Source: Candidatus Electrothrix communis (GTDB lineage Bacteria; Desulfobacterota; Desulfobulbia; Desulfobulbales; Desulfobulbaceae). Taken from it: a stretch of DNA of 64,000 nucleotides. This document shows, in pieces, positions 35,788 to 44,359 of the stretch. The position numbers and the translations under genes are program-made. The stretch covers positions 1,357,572 to 1,421,571 of the forward strand of contig CP130629.1 in assembly GCA_030644725.1 (NCBI GenBank), read 5' to 3'. Positions within the stretch are counted from its first letter, which is position 1. Each line of letters starts with the position of its first letter. The notes beneath the pieces are model-generated. The model was given only the letters and a program-made list of their open reading frames with translations, was not told where the DNA came from and did not search any database.

Positions 35788-36150
35788 CTATTTATCAATC
35801 AGCTTGCGAATCCCGTTTTGTTCATCGCAAAGAATAATCTTCGGTGCAAAATCGGTCAGCTCGCTGTCATCATATTGACTATAGGTGACAATGATAATCA
35901 GGTCACCCGTATGTCCTTTGCGGGCTGCAGCCCCGTTCAGGCCGATAACGCCGGAGCCCCGCTCCCCTGTGATAGCGTAGGTCTCAAAGCGTTCCCCGTT
36001 ATTGATATTATAAACATTGACCTGCTCAAAAGGGATAATCCCGGCGGCATCCAGAAGGTCTTGGTCAATGGTCAAACTGCCGTCGTAATTGAGATCCGCC
36101 TCAGTAATGGTTGCGCGGTGGATCTTGGATTTAAGCATTGTTCGCTGCAT
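35788..36150 (-). CDS. panD: Aspartate 1-decarboxylase precursor PanD
   Basis: 120 residues, the expected length. The self-cleavage site G24-S25 is in NYDGSLTID, giving the N-terminal pyruvoyl group on Ser 25; Lys 9, Arg 54 and Tyr 58 of the active site are present. The first ATG is right because residues 1-6 (MQRTML) align with the E. coli start. PanD makes beta-alanine for pantothenate. panC lies about 0.7 kb upstream on the same strand with two small genes between. Confidence 0.96.
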   Translation of the reverse strand: MQRTMLKSKIHRATITEADLNYDGSLTIDQDLLDAAGIIPFEQVNVYNINNGERFETYAITGERGSGVIGLNGAAARKGHTGDLIIIVTYSQYDDSELTDFAPKIILCDEQNGIRKLIDK

Positions 36151-36253
36151 AATACTCTGCTGGTATAAAGTAATTTTTCTCCTGTGCAGAAGAAAAAGAT
36201 ATGAATATTTCCGGCTCAGTCGGCCCGTCGAGGAGAACCGACCTGCTGTCCGC

Positions 36254-36460
36254 TCATCCTTTGAAAAAATACGGAACAGCCATCAGAATGAAACCGACAA
36301 GAAGCATCAGGTATATATTGGTGATAAAATACGGAAGAACACATAAGAGCAGTCCTGTGCCGAGCGGGACAAAGGCATTCTGTTTTTTTCCGTAGATGAA
36401 AAAGCCAGAACCGATTGCTCCGAACATTAGTCCCCAAAAGAGTTGCGCCGGAGTGCCCAT
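36254..36460 (-). CDS. Small two-helix membrane protein
   Basis: 68 residues, almost entirely hydrophobic: helix 1 about 5-24 (AQLFWGLMFGAIGSGFFIYG), then a short polar loop, and two closely spaced C-terminal hydrophobic stretches (TGLLLCVLPYFITNIYLMLL, VGFILMAVPYFF). A family is not recognised with certainty; similar short proteins are common in delta-proteobacterial genomes. AAGGAAAG lies upstream of the ATG. It is in the pan gene run between the cupin and panD. Confidence 0.7.
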   Translation of the reverse strand: MGTPAQLFWGLMFGAIGSGFFIYGKKQNAFVPLGTGLLLCVLPYFITNIYLMLLVGFILMAVPYFFKG

Positions 36461-36516
36461 TGTATATTCTTTCCTTGTTGCCCTGTTTATTCACTGCGTG
36501 TGCAAGACCACATCTT

Positions 36517-36861
36517 TTACTCGCATGCCATGATATCTTCAACAGAATAATGCACAGCCAACCAGACCGTAAGTTCTTCCGGTTCCGTCCAGACAACCTT
36601 GTGCTTTGCGTGCGCCGGAATATGAAGATAATCGCCTTTTCGCAAGGTCACCTGTCGATCACCCTCTGCAAACACGATGGTTCCCGCACCTTCCAGCACC
36701 AGCACCCACTCATTTTCCTCCTGATCGTACCAGCCTGTTTCCGGTGAGGTATGCCCCTTGGAAACAATGCGCTCAATCCGGAAATTTTTCGCTCTGAGCA
36801 ATTCATCAAACAGCTCGTTCTGCAAATCAGCAGGCAGGTCGGTAAGAATATTTTTCAGCAT
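36517..36861 (-). CDS. Cupin-domain protein
   Basis: 114 residues forming one cupin barrel. The metal-binding motifs are recognisable but partial: ENEWVLVLEGAGTIVF (about 49-64) keeps the Glu, and GDYLHIPAHAKHKVVWT (about 75-91) the C-terminal His. Such single-cupin proteins bind a divalent metal and may act as small enzymes or sensors. The gene lies 9 bases after panC and is probably co-transcribed; a role in pantothenate synthesis is not implied by the fold. Confidence 0.82.
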   Translation of the reverse strand: MLKNILTDLPADLQNELFDELLRAKNFRIERIVSKGHTSPETGWYDQEENEWVLVLEGAGTIVFAEGDRQVTLRKGDYLHIPAHAKHKVVWTEPEELTVWLAVHYSVEDIMACE

Positions 36862-36870
36862 CGGGATTGC

Positions 36871-37731
36871 TCAAGCGGTCAGCAGATACCCATTATCAAT
36901 CAGCCTCACTCTCCCATTGATTTTCACAGCCAAAGCCAGCACTGTGCCCTCATCAACTTCGGCAACCGGCTGGAGAGTGAATTGATCAACAAAACTGATA
37001 TAATCCAGCTCAGTACCTGGGGAGGAGAGGATAAATTCCTGCAAAATAACAGTGAGCTTTTCCGCATCATGCTCATCTTCTGCGACCATTGTCCGGGCCA
37101 TTGCCAAAGCGCGGGAGAGACTGAGCGCAGCTTCCCGCTCTGCCTCTTGCAGATAGGTATTGCGGGAGCTCATAGCCAATCCGTCTTGTTCCCGAATAAT
37201 GGGATGACCGATGATCTTGACCCCGAGATTCAGGTCCTCGGTCATGCGCCGGATCACAGCCAGTTGCTGAAAATCTTTTTCTCCGAACACAGCCAAATCC
37301 GGACGAACGATATTGAAGAGCTTGCTGACCACCGTGGCAACCCCGGCAAAATGACGAGGGCGGGAAGCCCCGCAAAGCCGGTCGGTCAGGTCACCACCGA
37401 CGTTCACGATGGTGTTGAAACCGGTCGGATACATATCCTCCGGTTGCGGAGCAAAGATCACATCCACCCCGACGCTGGCAGCCAGCTCCTGATCGCGATC
37501 AAAGTCTCTCGGGTAAGCAGCCAGATCTTCCTGCGGACCGAACTGGGTGGGATTAACAAAGAGACTCACCACCACCTGATCAGCCAATTCCCCTGCCCGG
37601 CCCATTAAGGCGAGATGGCCTTCATGAAAAAAACCCATTGTCGGGACAAAGCCGATTTTCCTATCCGCAACAGCCTGCTCTTTCGACCAGGATGTCATTT
37701 CCTGTGGGTCTCGAATAATCTTCATGGACAC
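36871..37731 (-). CDS. panC: Pantothenate synthetase PanC
   Basis: 286 residues. The nucleotidyltransferase HxGH-type motif is HEGH at about 36-39 in TMGFFHEGHLALM; VSLFVNPTQFGPQEDLAAYP, FGEKDFQQLAVIRRM and the KMSKS-like MSSRNTYL are all present. It ligates pantoate and beta-alanine with ATP. Its partner panD, which makes beta-alanine, is in the same run of genes; panB is not in the window. The upstream gene is a YfgM-like protein 12 bases away. Confidence 0.96.
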   Translation of the reverse strand: MSMKIIRDPQEMTSWSKEQAVADRKIGFVPTMGFFHEGHLALMGRAGELADQVVVSLFVNPTQFGPQEDLAAYPRDFDRDQELAASVGVDVIFAPQPEDMYPTGFNTIVNVGGDLTDRLCGASRPRHFAGVATVVSKLFNIVRPDLAVFGEKDFQQLAVIRRMTEDLNLGVKIIGHPIIREQDGLAMSSRNTYLQEAEREAALSLSRALAMARTMVAEDEHDAEKLTVILQEFILSSPGTELDYISFVDQFTLQPVAEVDEGTVLALAVKINGRVRLIDNGYLLTA

Positions 37732-37743
37732 GGCCTGATCGTT

Positions 37744-38457
37744 CTATTGCAGGAGACGGTTGAGACTCGCCTGGGCCATATCACGGGCCAGAGAATTCTG
37801 AGCAGGCCCGGCATCTCCCTGCTTCTTCTCTGTCAGGCTCATATAACGCTGATACGTTGCCACAGCCTGCTCTGTCTTTCCCATACTCTCGTAAAGCCGC
37901 CCAAGACTACTCAAGGCCAGGGCCTCGTAGCCCTCTCTCTTTTGCAGTACTTCATAGGCAGCAACAGCCTTGTCCAGCTGCTTATCCTGCTCATATAAAG
38001 CACCAAGATTTGCCAACACCAGGGGGGTGAGCAAATCCTCGTCTCCCGACTCATTCTTCAAAATTTCTAACCGGTCAATAGCCTCCTTATTCTTCCCGGC
38101 CTCCTGATCAAGATGGGCGAGTTGAATCTGACTCCAGGCAGCAGAAGGCGTCGAGCTGAAGTCCTCATTAACCTTGTTCAGGGCTGTTGCCCGTTGTTCG
38201 CCTTCAAGAAGCAAAGCTGCATCATAGGCCTTGGCAGCCTTATTCGAGCTGTAGGTGCGATAGGAATCATAAAATGCGGTAACTATAATCACCACAGCGA
38301 CAATGGTAACTACCGTCCAGATTTTACGCTGATTTTTCTGCAGAAATTCAATAACACCAGGGGGAAGATCCAGCTGATCCAAGATGCCGTTATGCTGCTC
38401 AACATGGGCATTTTCCCGCAAATCGTTAAGCTGAAAGGAGCTTTGTTGTTTTGACAT
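37744..38457 (-). CDS. YfgM-like TPR membrane protein
   Basis: 237 residues. A cytoplasmic N-terminus (about 1-45) is followed by one membrane helix (KIWTVVTIVAVVIIVTAFY, about 45-63) and a TPR-like periplasmic domain with units LVLANLGALYEQDKQLDKAV and ALSSLGRLYESMGKTEQAVA. This is the arrangement of YfgM, an ancillary factor that links the SecYEG translocon with periplasmic chaperones. The gene begins the panC run and is divergent from the gene at 38691, so a promoter is expected in 38458-38690. Confidence 0.72.
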   Translation of the reverse strand: MSKQQSSFQLNDLRENAHVEQHNGILDQLDLPPGVIEFLQKNQRKIWTVVTIVAVVIIVTAFYDSYRTYSSNKAAKAYDAALLLEGEQRATALNKVNEDFSSTPSAAWSQIQLAHLDQEAGKNKEAIDRLEILKNESGDEDLLTPLVLANLGALYEQDKQLDKAVAAYEVLQKREGYEALALSSLGRLYESMGKTEQAVATYQRYMSLTEKKQGDAGPAQNSLARDMAQASLNRLLQ

Positions 38458-38690
38458 GAAGTGTTCTCCGGTTTATGGTAATTCATCCAATCTTTTTTGT
38501 TTTTTTATCCTGCAGCATACGCGGCATCTGGTACTGTGTCCAACGAGTTTCGAATCAGATCGAATCAAACCCCGCGCTGTTGCGGCTGTAACTATAGCGT
38601 GAATCCTGAAAAATGCATTAATCTTTTCCCCCCTTTTGAGGACCAAACATACTGTTCCTGAGATATTCTTTTGTTTTTTGGTGAAAAGCG

Positions 38691-39494
38691 ATGAAAGAGA
38701 AGAAAAAACAAAGAGGTCGAGTTGATGCAGTTGGGTTTTGTCGAAGGTGCGACCAGGAACATTATCTCCCGACAGACCCTGCCCTGGAACCTGCTTTCCA
38801 GCTCATAAAAACACTGAAAAACAAAGGTCGGATCGATTTTATATTGCCGGACCAACAGAAGGATCCCGCCTGCGCTATAGACTACCTCTGGGGACCAGCT
38901 CGGGGCAAAATGTTCGGAGTCCTGGTTGCGCAAACCCCGAACGGTGAACAGGTCGTCCTCAGAGCCTTTTCCGGCCAATACAACGGGCTCTGGCAGGTTC
39001 CGGGCTGGGCCGGGCCGGTCTTTGACTGCAACGCCTTTCATCAGGTGCATGATTATGAAGAGCGGGCTATAAAGAAACTGACTCGCCAAATCGATCAGCT
39101 TGCACCTGGTTGCCCTGAACGGCAAGAACGTATTCAGCAGCGCAAAAAAAAATCGCAACAACTCATGCGGGAAATCCATAGCCTGTACCGGTTACAGAAT
39201 TTTCACGGCCAAGCTGCAGGCCTGAAAAAAATATTTGGCTCGGATAAGGGTGTGCCCACCGGCACCGGAGATTGCTGTGCCCCGAAGCTGCTCCAACAGG
39301 CAGCCTTCCATGGGTTAACACCGCTGGGCCTAGCTGAATTCTACCTGGGCAAGGAAAACGCCTCAGGAACGCGCCAGCATGGCTGCTTTTACCCCTCCTG
39401 CCGGACAAAATGCTACCCGATTCTCGGTTTCATGCTCTGCGGGGCTGGGCAGGCGGCAGGAGAGGTTGAACAGGTTGAAGAGACTACGCGATGA
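38691..39494 (+). CDS. Pseudouridine-synthase-associated N-terminal domain protein
   Basis: 267 residues. The C-terminal third reads GDCCAPKLLQQAAFHGLTPL then GLAEFYLGKE and HGCFYPSCRTKCYPILGFML, a Cys-rich segment I know from the N-terminal half of long RluA-type pseudouridine synthases of marine gamma-proteobacteria. The middle (RAIKKLTRQIDQLAPGCPER) is helical. The next gene, overlapping by four bases (ATGA), is the RluA catalytic domain. Here the two halves are thus separate, coupled polypeptides. The function of the N-terminal half is unknown; its Cys residues suggest metal binding. Confidence 0.8.
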   Translation: MKEKKKQRGRVDAVGFCRRCDQEHYLPTDPALEPAFQLIKTLKNKGRIDFILPDQQKDPACAIDYLWGPARGKMFGVLVAQTPNGEQVVLRAFSGQYNGLWQVPGWAGPVFDCNAFHQVHDYEERAIKKLTRQIDQLAPGCPERQERIQQRKKKSQQLMREIHSLYRLQNFHGQAAGLKKIFGSDKGVPTGTGDCCAPKLLQQAAFHGLTPLGLAEFYLGKENASGTRQHGCFYPSCRTKCYPILGFMLCGAGQAAGEVEQVEETTR

Positions 39495-40168
39495 CGATAA
39501 AGAAAGGAAAGAAAGAAGTGGAGATCATTTTTGCCGATCAAGAGCTGGCGGTGGTCAATAAACCCGGTGGGCTCTTGGCTGTGCCTGGACGGGGGCCGGA
39601 TAAACAGGATTCAGTGGTCAGCCGCTTCAAGGCGCATTTTCCCGATGCCATTGAGCAACCGGCGGTTCATCGCCTGGATATGGCCACCTCTGGCCTGATG
39701 GTCCTGGCCCTGACTACAGCGGCCCATCGCCATCTCAGCGGCCAATTTTTTCAACGGCAGGTGGACAAGATCTATATCGCCCTGCTGGATGGGACTGTGA
39801 CTGAAGAGAACGGCGAAATAGAACTGCGCTTCCGCCTGGATCCAGATAATCGCCCTTATCAGATGTATGATCCCGTGCAGGGGAAGGTCGGGATCACCCG
39901 TTGGCGTCGCCTTGCCTTGTCTGGGACTCTCTTCGGCTGCGAAGTCCGCCCCAACACCCGTATTGAATTTACGCCGTTAACCGGCAGAACCCACCAGCTC
40001 CGTCTCCATGCGGCCCATCCACTGGGGCTCGGTTGTCCCATTATCGGGGACAGCCTGTACGGCAGCGGCAAGATGGGCGACCCCATGTATCTCCATGCGA
40101 CCCGCTTAGCCTTTACCCACCCGCTCAGCCAAAAACGACTGGAATTCTATTCCCCGCCACCCTTTTGA
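39491..40168 (+). CDS. RluA-family RNA pseudouridine synthase
   Basis: 225 residues with the catalytic HRLDMATSGLMVLAL motif (Asp about 60), the preceding VVNKPGGLLAVPGRG and the C-terminal TPLTGRTHQLRLHAAHPLG and GDSLYG elements. It isomerises uridine in tRNA or rRNA; the site cannot be read from sequence. No S4 domain is present. Translation is coupled to the preceding gene by ATGA overlap. The last 22 bases overlap the convergent membrane protein gene. Confidence 0.92.
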   Translation: MTIKKGKKEVEIIFADQELAVVNKPGGLLAVPGRGPDKQDSVVSRFKAHFPDAIEQPAVHRLDMATSGLMVLALTTAAHRHLSGQFFQRQVDKIYIALLDGTVTEENGEIELRFRLDPDNRPYQMYDPVQGKVGITRWRRLALSGTLFGCEVRPNTRIEFTPLTGRTHQLRLHAAHPLGLGCPIIGDSLYGSGKMGDPMYLHATRLAFTHPLSQKRLEFYSPPPF

Positions 40169-40458
40169 GATGCAGTGCTTGAAAAAGGAGAAGGACAGGA
40201 AACCCTGCCACAGGCCGGTATTCCGGCCCGTTCCGAGTCAAGATAACGAGTAAGCCCGACACCGATACAGAGCAGGGTGAAGCTGAAGATCACCACAAGA
40301 AGAATGATGATCGGGATATGATCATAGATCCTTTGTGCTGGTTTACCTCGTCTCCTTCTGGAAGTGCTTTTCTTTGCCGCTTTTTTCGGCGCGGTTCCTG
40401 CGGGCTTTTCTTCCGCCTTTTCAGGGAGGGTCGGTGTTGTTTCTTGCGCTGTCGTCAA
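40147..40458 (-). CDS. Small basic single-pass membrane protein
   Basis: 103 residues, no family recognised. The first 45 residues are Lys/Ala/Pro/Thr-rich (PKKAAKKSTSRRRRGKPAQR), followed by one membrane helix (IPIIILLVVIFSFTLLCIGV, about 49-68) and a short tail with two Cys. The 3' end overlaps the pseudouridine synthase tail by 22 bases on the other strand. A basic low-complexity N-terminus next to a membrane segment fits a membrane protein with a cytoplasmic tail. It may be a genuine small gene, although the tail could be fortuitous. Confidence 0.5.
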   Translation of the reverse strand: MTTAQETTPTLPEKAEEKPAGTAPKKAAKKSTSRRRRGKPAQRIYDHIPIIILLVVIFSFTLLCIGVGLTRYLDSERAGIPACGRVSCPSPFSSTASQKGGGE

Positions 40459-40562
40459 AACAGGATTCTCGGGTCAGGGGCTTTCCAGGATACTCACGAT
40501 TTTTTCTTTCTTCTCTTTACCTCATCAGAGAAGTTTTCTCAACCATCATGGTCGCCATGTAG

Positions 40563-40609
40563 ACTCAGGGTGTTACCCTGAGCTGATATTATTGAACCCT
40601 TTCAGGGTG
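40563..40609 (-). repeat. Dispersed repeat family 2, copy B
   Basis: Same two-palindrome element as 25456-25502, in the opposite orientation. It overlaps the 3' end of the large ATPase gene and supplies its stop codon. Confidence 0.85.
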
Positions 40610-43041
40610 CTTCGCTTCGGAGACCGCCCTTCCACTATCCACCGACAAAGCAGCGGCACCCGAAATAACCACCCGCTCCCCGCTCTTCTCTCCGGTGCCA
40701 GGATTTCCTTACGCACCAGCAATGAGGCTGCCCGCCTCTCCTCTTCGGTCGTCTCCTGCTCTTCAGCCACGGCAAGCAGCAACTCCCGTTGCTCATTCGT
40801 TAGGGTCTCCCAAAATTCCCGAAAAACCTGATAGCCCCGTTCAAAGACCGCAGGTAAGACCGTTTCCAGATCATCCATCTGCACGATTTTTTCTTTTTTC
40901 TTGTTCAGTTGCTCAACCAGCTCATGACAGAGCAGCTGGGTAAAGTACGGCTGGCCACCGGTCAAATCCCAAATCGCATATGCTACATCAGGCGGATAGA
41001 TATCCGGGAAGCCCTCCACCGGACGTTGAATCAACTCAAGGCAGTCGGCTTCAGCCAAATAGCTCACCCGCAGGGTTTCGCAATTGATCAGGTAGTCGCT
41101 CCAATAAGCAGGCAGCTCCTCCGGGGTTTGGGCACCGGTAAAGAGCAGGGTCCAGCGGTCGCGATGCTGGATGAGGTGGCGGAGGAAGTTGAGCGGGGCA
41201 CGGCTGCTCGTGGCTGTCACGATTTCATCCAGGCGTTCAAACTCATCCAGGCAGAGGAGCAGGGTTTTCTCTGGCACGGCCTGCTCCACCGCATCAATCC
41301 AACGGCGTAGGGTCACGAAAGGATCGGCAGATGGGGTGACGCTGTCCAGAACAGGGAGCTTCAGGCTATGGACCTTGCGGGCTGAACGATTGATCTGGTC
41401 AGCAAAATCCTCGGCAAAACCACTCAGAGTACTGGTCGTTGCTAAGGACTGACCGTCAATCAGCAGAGGCAGAATGTCCGAGGGCAACCACTTGGGCAGA
41501 TAGTTCAGGGTGGAAGTCTTGCCGCTGCGCCTGCCTCCGTGCATGACCAAGGTGGGATGCTGGGTTGAGAGGGTCAGGGTTTCGATTTGGCGGAAGAGGT
41601 CGCTGCGGCCCTTGAACAGAGGGCCTGCCTTGTTTGGGTCTAGGGCTGGGCCTGCAAGGTAGACCTGAGGAATCTCGTCGCTGTTTTTTGCCTGCTCACG
41701 CAGGGTACGTCGGGCGGTCTCTAGGATGCGCTGCCAGCTATCCAGCACAGAACCGAAAGACGTGGCTTCGCGGGCTGAAGCGGTAGCTAGAGCGTTACGC
41801 TGACGGTCGATCTGTTGCAGAACCTTGTCCAGTTGCTGCGTCTGCCGATAGGGGGAGCTTGCTGCAAGAGCGGCGGTAACATCCTGACTGATTTCCAGGC
41901 AGGCAGCTAATCCGGGAGGCGGCTCCTTAGAAATCCAGGAAAGCTGCTCTCGTATAGCTGTTATATCTCGTGCTGTCTGGCAGCGGCTGCACTCCTCAAC
42001 GGCAATGAGGGATTTGGCCTTGCGAGCGGTTTTTTGTTGGTTAGTTGAGGTGATTAGGTAGTCAATGGTCTGGCGGGCAGCAGCTTGGTTCTCCTGATAG
42101 GCTTCGGCTATGAAGCCGGGGAGAAAAGGCAAAGGTAGATGGATGAGCTGATCGAACCGGAACGGCAACAAAGGTAGACGGTGTGAAGGGAAAACAGGAA
42201 AAAACTTAAGCAATATCGTCCATAGTAGCTCCGGTAAATAAAAATAGACCCGTAGCACACCAAGGATGTAGGTAAGGCCACCCGCCACGCCGCCCCCTAC
42301 GCCTCCTACGCCTCCCGCCACGCCGAGCACCACGACGATCGCCACGCCGAATACCAGACCGGTAGCCACCATGCCACTTCCCATAACGCCTCCCAACACG
42401 CCAAACACCGCGCCGGAAGCCACGCCGCATACCACTCCAAAAGCCACCACGCCACTTCCAACAACGCCTCCCGCCGCGCCGAACACCACGCCGAAAGCCA
42501 CGCCGAATACCACGCCGAAAGCCCCCACGCAACTTCCCATAACGCCGAACGCCATGCCGGTCCCTACACCGAACATCACGCTGAACACCGCCTTACTGAC
42601 AAAACCATACTCGCTCAGCAAACTAATGAATGCAAGCAGAGCCATTGCAATAACGGCCACCGGGATGGCAAACTTTTCTCCAAGCCTTTTTCGTATGGCC
42701 CGGACAAACACTTGGCCCAGCAGCCAGCCAAAAAGAACGAAGCTGCTTTTCCACCAGTTGAACTGAAGCGCACCGGGGCCGACCAGGAGGTGCGCAATAC
42801 CCTCTACCAACGGCGCATAGAGGAAGGTTAGGACTATCGGCACCAAGACAGTCAGCCACCAGCCCTGCTCATCGTAACGTTGCAACTGCGGGTTAGCCCT
42901 GGCCGCTGCTGAACGGCGATAGATGTTGTCCTTGTAGGGATCGGTGATCTCCGGACAGATAGCCTGCACATGCCGCTTCAAGGTATAGGGCTTGAAATAG
43001 ATCCAGTACAGCAGCCGGAGGCATTCTTTGACATATTGCAT
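40573..43041 (-). CDS. Membrane-tethered STAND-like ATPase with Gly/Val-rich membrane region
   Basis: 822 residues from the ATG at 43041; an upstream TTG is less likely. Residues 60-140 hold two or three ordinary membrane helices. Residues about 155-265 are an unusual run of GV-x-F/x-GV units (VGAFGVVFGVAFGVVFG and so on), apparently glycine-zipper membrane helices. The C-terminal half has Walker A MHGGRRSGKTSTLN (about 499-512), Walker B LLLCLDEFERL and GGQPYFTQLLCHELVEQL as in STAND-type ATPases. The final residues STLKGFNNISSG are encoded by a dispersed repeat, so the natural end may have been altered. No enzymatic effector is visible; the membrane region itself could be the effector. Confidence 0.8.
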   Translation of the reverse strand: MQYVKECLRLLYWIYFKPYTLKRHVQAICPEITDPYKDNIYRRSAAARANPQLQRYDEQGWWLTVLVPIVLTFLYAPLVEGIAHLLVGPGALQFNWWKSSFVLFGWLLGQVFVRAIRKRLGEKFAIPVAVIAMALLAFISLLSEYGFVSKAVFSVMFGVGTGMAFGVMGSCVGAFGVVFGVAFGVVFGAAGGVVGSGVVAFGVVCGVASGAVFGVLGGVMGSGMVATGLVFGVAIVVVLGVAGGVGGVGGGVAGGLTYILGVLRVYFYLPELLWTILLKFFPVFPSHRLPLLPFRFDQLIHLPLPFLPGFIAEAYQENQAAARQTIDYLITSTNQQKTARKAKSLIAVEECSRCQTARDITAIREQLSWISKEPPPGLAACLEISQDVTAALAASSPYRQTQQLDKVLQQIDRQRNALATASAREATSFGSVLDSWQRILETARRTLREQAKNSDEIPQVYLAGPALDPNKAGPLFKGRSDLFRQIETLTLSTQHPTLVMHGGRRSGKTSTLNYLPKWLPSDILPLLIDGQSLATTSTLSGFAEDFADQINRSARKVHSLKLPVLDSVTPSADPFVTLRRWIDAVEQAVPEKTLLLCLDEFERLDEIVTATSSRAPLNFLRHLIQHRDRWTLLFTGAQTPEELPAYWSDYLINCETLRVSYLAEADCLELIQRPVEGFPDIYPPDVAYAIWDLTGGQPYFTQLLCHELVEQLNKKKEKIVQMDDLETVLPAVFERGYQVFREFWETLTNEQRELLLAVAEEQETTEEERRAASLLVRKEILAPERRAGSGWLFRVPLLCRWIVEGRSPKRSTLKGFNNISSG

Positions 43042-43088
43042 GGAAGGGCTTCGGTTGACGTGATGTTGTTGCGTGAGCAAACCTGCCC

Positions 43089-43197
43089 AGCGTTAAAACG
43101 CTGGGCTATTCTCGTGCTGTCCCTACGGGACGCTTGGTCCCCAATAGCCCCGAAGGGGCGACAGAACATAGCCCGGTGTTTCAACACCGGGCCAACA
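43089..43197. repeat. Composite palindromic repeat between the two ATPase genes
   Basis: Three hairpins in a row: CCCAGCGTTAAAACGCTGGG, TCCCTACGGGA with AGCCCCGAAGGGGC, and GCCCGGTGTTTCAACACCGGGC. Composite palindromes of this type (hairpin - ATT - hairpin - hairpin) are dispersed in many environmental genomes. One copy is seen here. Confidence 0.8.
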
Positions 43198-43206
43198 GGC
43201 CAGTGT

Positions 43207-44262
43207 TCATTTCAAAAGCTTGCCGATATCAAGAAGGTCTCTCAGCCCCCATGTCCCTGTCAGTAACTTATAACCCACCATCCCCACGACCAGCAATAAG
43301 GCAAACGTCAATATTATCGTTTTCCACTTACTCGCATCATCAGCCACCCCTGAAAGGCTACGCCGGTAACCCTGCACAATCGCCTGCAATGACAGCTGAC
43401 GTTTCCATGTACTGACTGGTTGTATCCTGCATCGCTGCGCTTCAAATTGCTTCTTTGCCCACGATGTCTTTTTCCCTAATTGCCAGGCCTCAAACAAAAC
43501 CGTTCCGGCCATCTGCAACAAGTAGGGATGCCTCCCACCCCAGTCCAGGGCCAGTTGCCGTTCTTCCGGGTCAAGGGCCGGTTCGCCATCAACAGGCAGA
43601 CCCACCAGCTCTTCCGCCTCATCCTCACTGAACTCTCCCAACGCCACCACATGGCCCAAATTAAAAAATGCCGAGGTCAGATCATGCTCCCCGGCATAAA
43701 CATCCAGGGGCCTGCGACTGGAAAGAATGAACATCAGCTGACTGGCATTCATGAAGCCGCGCAGCCGATCAAAAAAAATATCAGTAAACTGCCCTCCATT
43801 CTTCAGCAACACCTCAAACTCATCCAGACAAAAGACCGGCAAAAGAACATGATCTGAGAATTGCTCCAAGAGAGCGGCAAAATCCTGCGGGCTTCGAGGA
43901 GGTGCAAGCAAGTTCCTGCGCAGGGACTCGACCCGCTGTATTGCAGGCTGCTTCACCAAAGCCCTGCCCAAGGCCTGATAAAAGGCCGACTCGCTCGGCG
44001 GAGTCTTGGCCTGGAGGTCCAGATAGACCACGACAAAGCGGGTCGGGTTGTTGACCCGCTGCTCCCAGGTCTGGAAGAAATGATAGAGCAGGGACGACTT
44101 GCCCATGCGCCGCTCCCCAATCACATTGACGCTGGTGGGCTGAGCCCCGTCCATCCGGCGGGCAAGGAGAGACAACTCCTCCCTGCGCCCGACAAAGCGG
44201 CTGGGATCGGTAATCATGGGACCGGCAATAAAGGGGCAGGAACGTGCTGAAGAGATCGGCAT
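43207..44262 (-). CDS. STAND-like ATPase with C-terminal membrane anchor
   Basis: 351 residues. DPSRFVGRREELSLLARRMD precedes Walker A VIGERRMGKSSLLYHF (about 48-63); Walker B is LPVFCLDEFEVLL, and HPYLLQMAGTVLFEAW corresponds to the GxP-like winged-helix entry of STAND ATPases. The last 35 residues contain a single membrane helix (KTIILTFALLLVVGMVGYKL) and a short tail. It is like the larger ATPase downstream but with the membrane part at the other end. The two are separated only by a palindromic repeat, so they may form one system or be independent paralogues. Confidence 0.8.
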   Translation of the reverse strand: MPISSARSCPFIAGPMITDPSRFVGRREELSLLARRMDGAQPTSVNVIGERRMGKSSLLYHFFQTWEQRVNNPTRFVVVYLDLQAKTPPSESAFYQALGRALVKQPAIQRVESLRRNLLAPPRSPQDFAALLEQFSDHVLLPVFCLDEFEVLLKNGGQFTDIFFDRLRGFMNASQLMFILSSRRPLDVYAGEHDLTSAFFNLGHVVALGEFSEDEAEELVGLPVDGEPALDPEERQLALDWGGRHPYLLQMAGTVLFEAWQLGKKTSWAKKQFEAQRCRIQPVSTWKRQLSLQAIVQGYRRSLSGVADDASKWKTIILTFALLLVVGMVGYKLLTGTWGLRDLLDIGKLLK

Positions 44263-44359
44263 AATCTATTGTGCAATTTAAAAAAACGACGAGACCAGGC
44301 AAGAAACCGGTTGCCTCATCAAAGACAACCGATCCATCAGTCAGGATATCAATAACCAG

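Noticed and set aside
38592-39179. 195-codon reverse frame
   Set aside because: Lies almost wholly antisense to the better supported Cys-rich gene at 38691 and has no family features.
42206-42532. Arg/Gly-rich reverse frame
   Set aside because: Shadow of the GV-rich membrane repeats of the ATPase in another frame.
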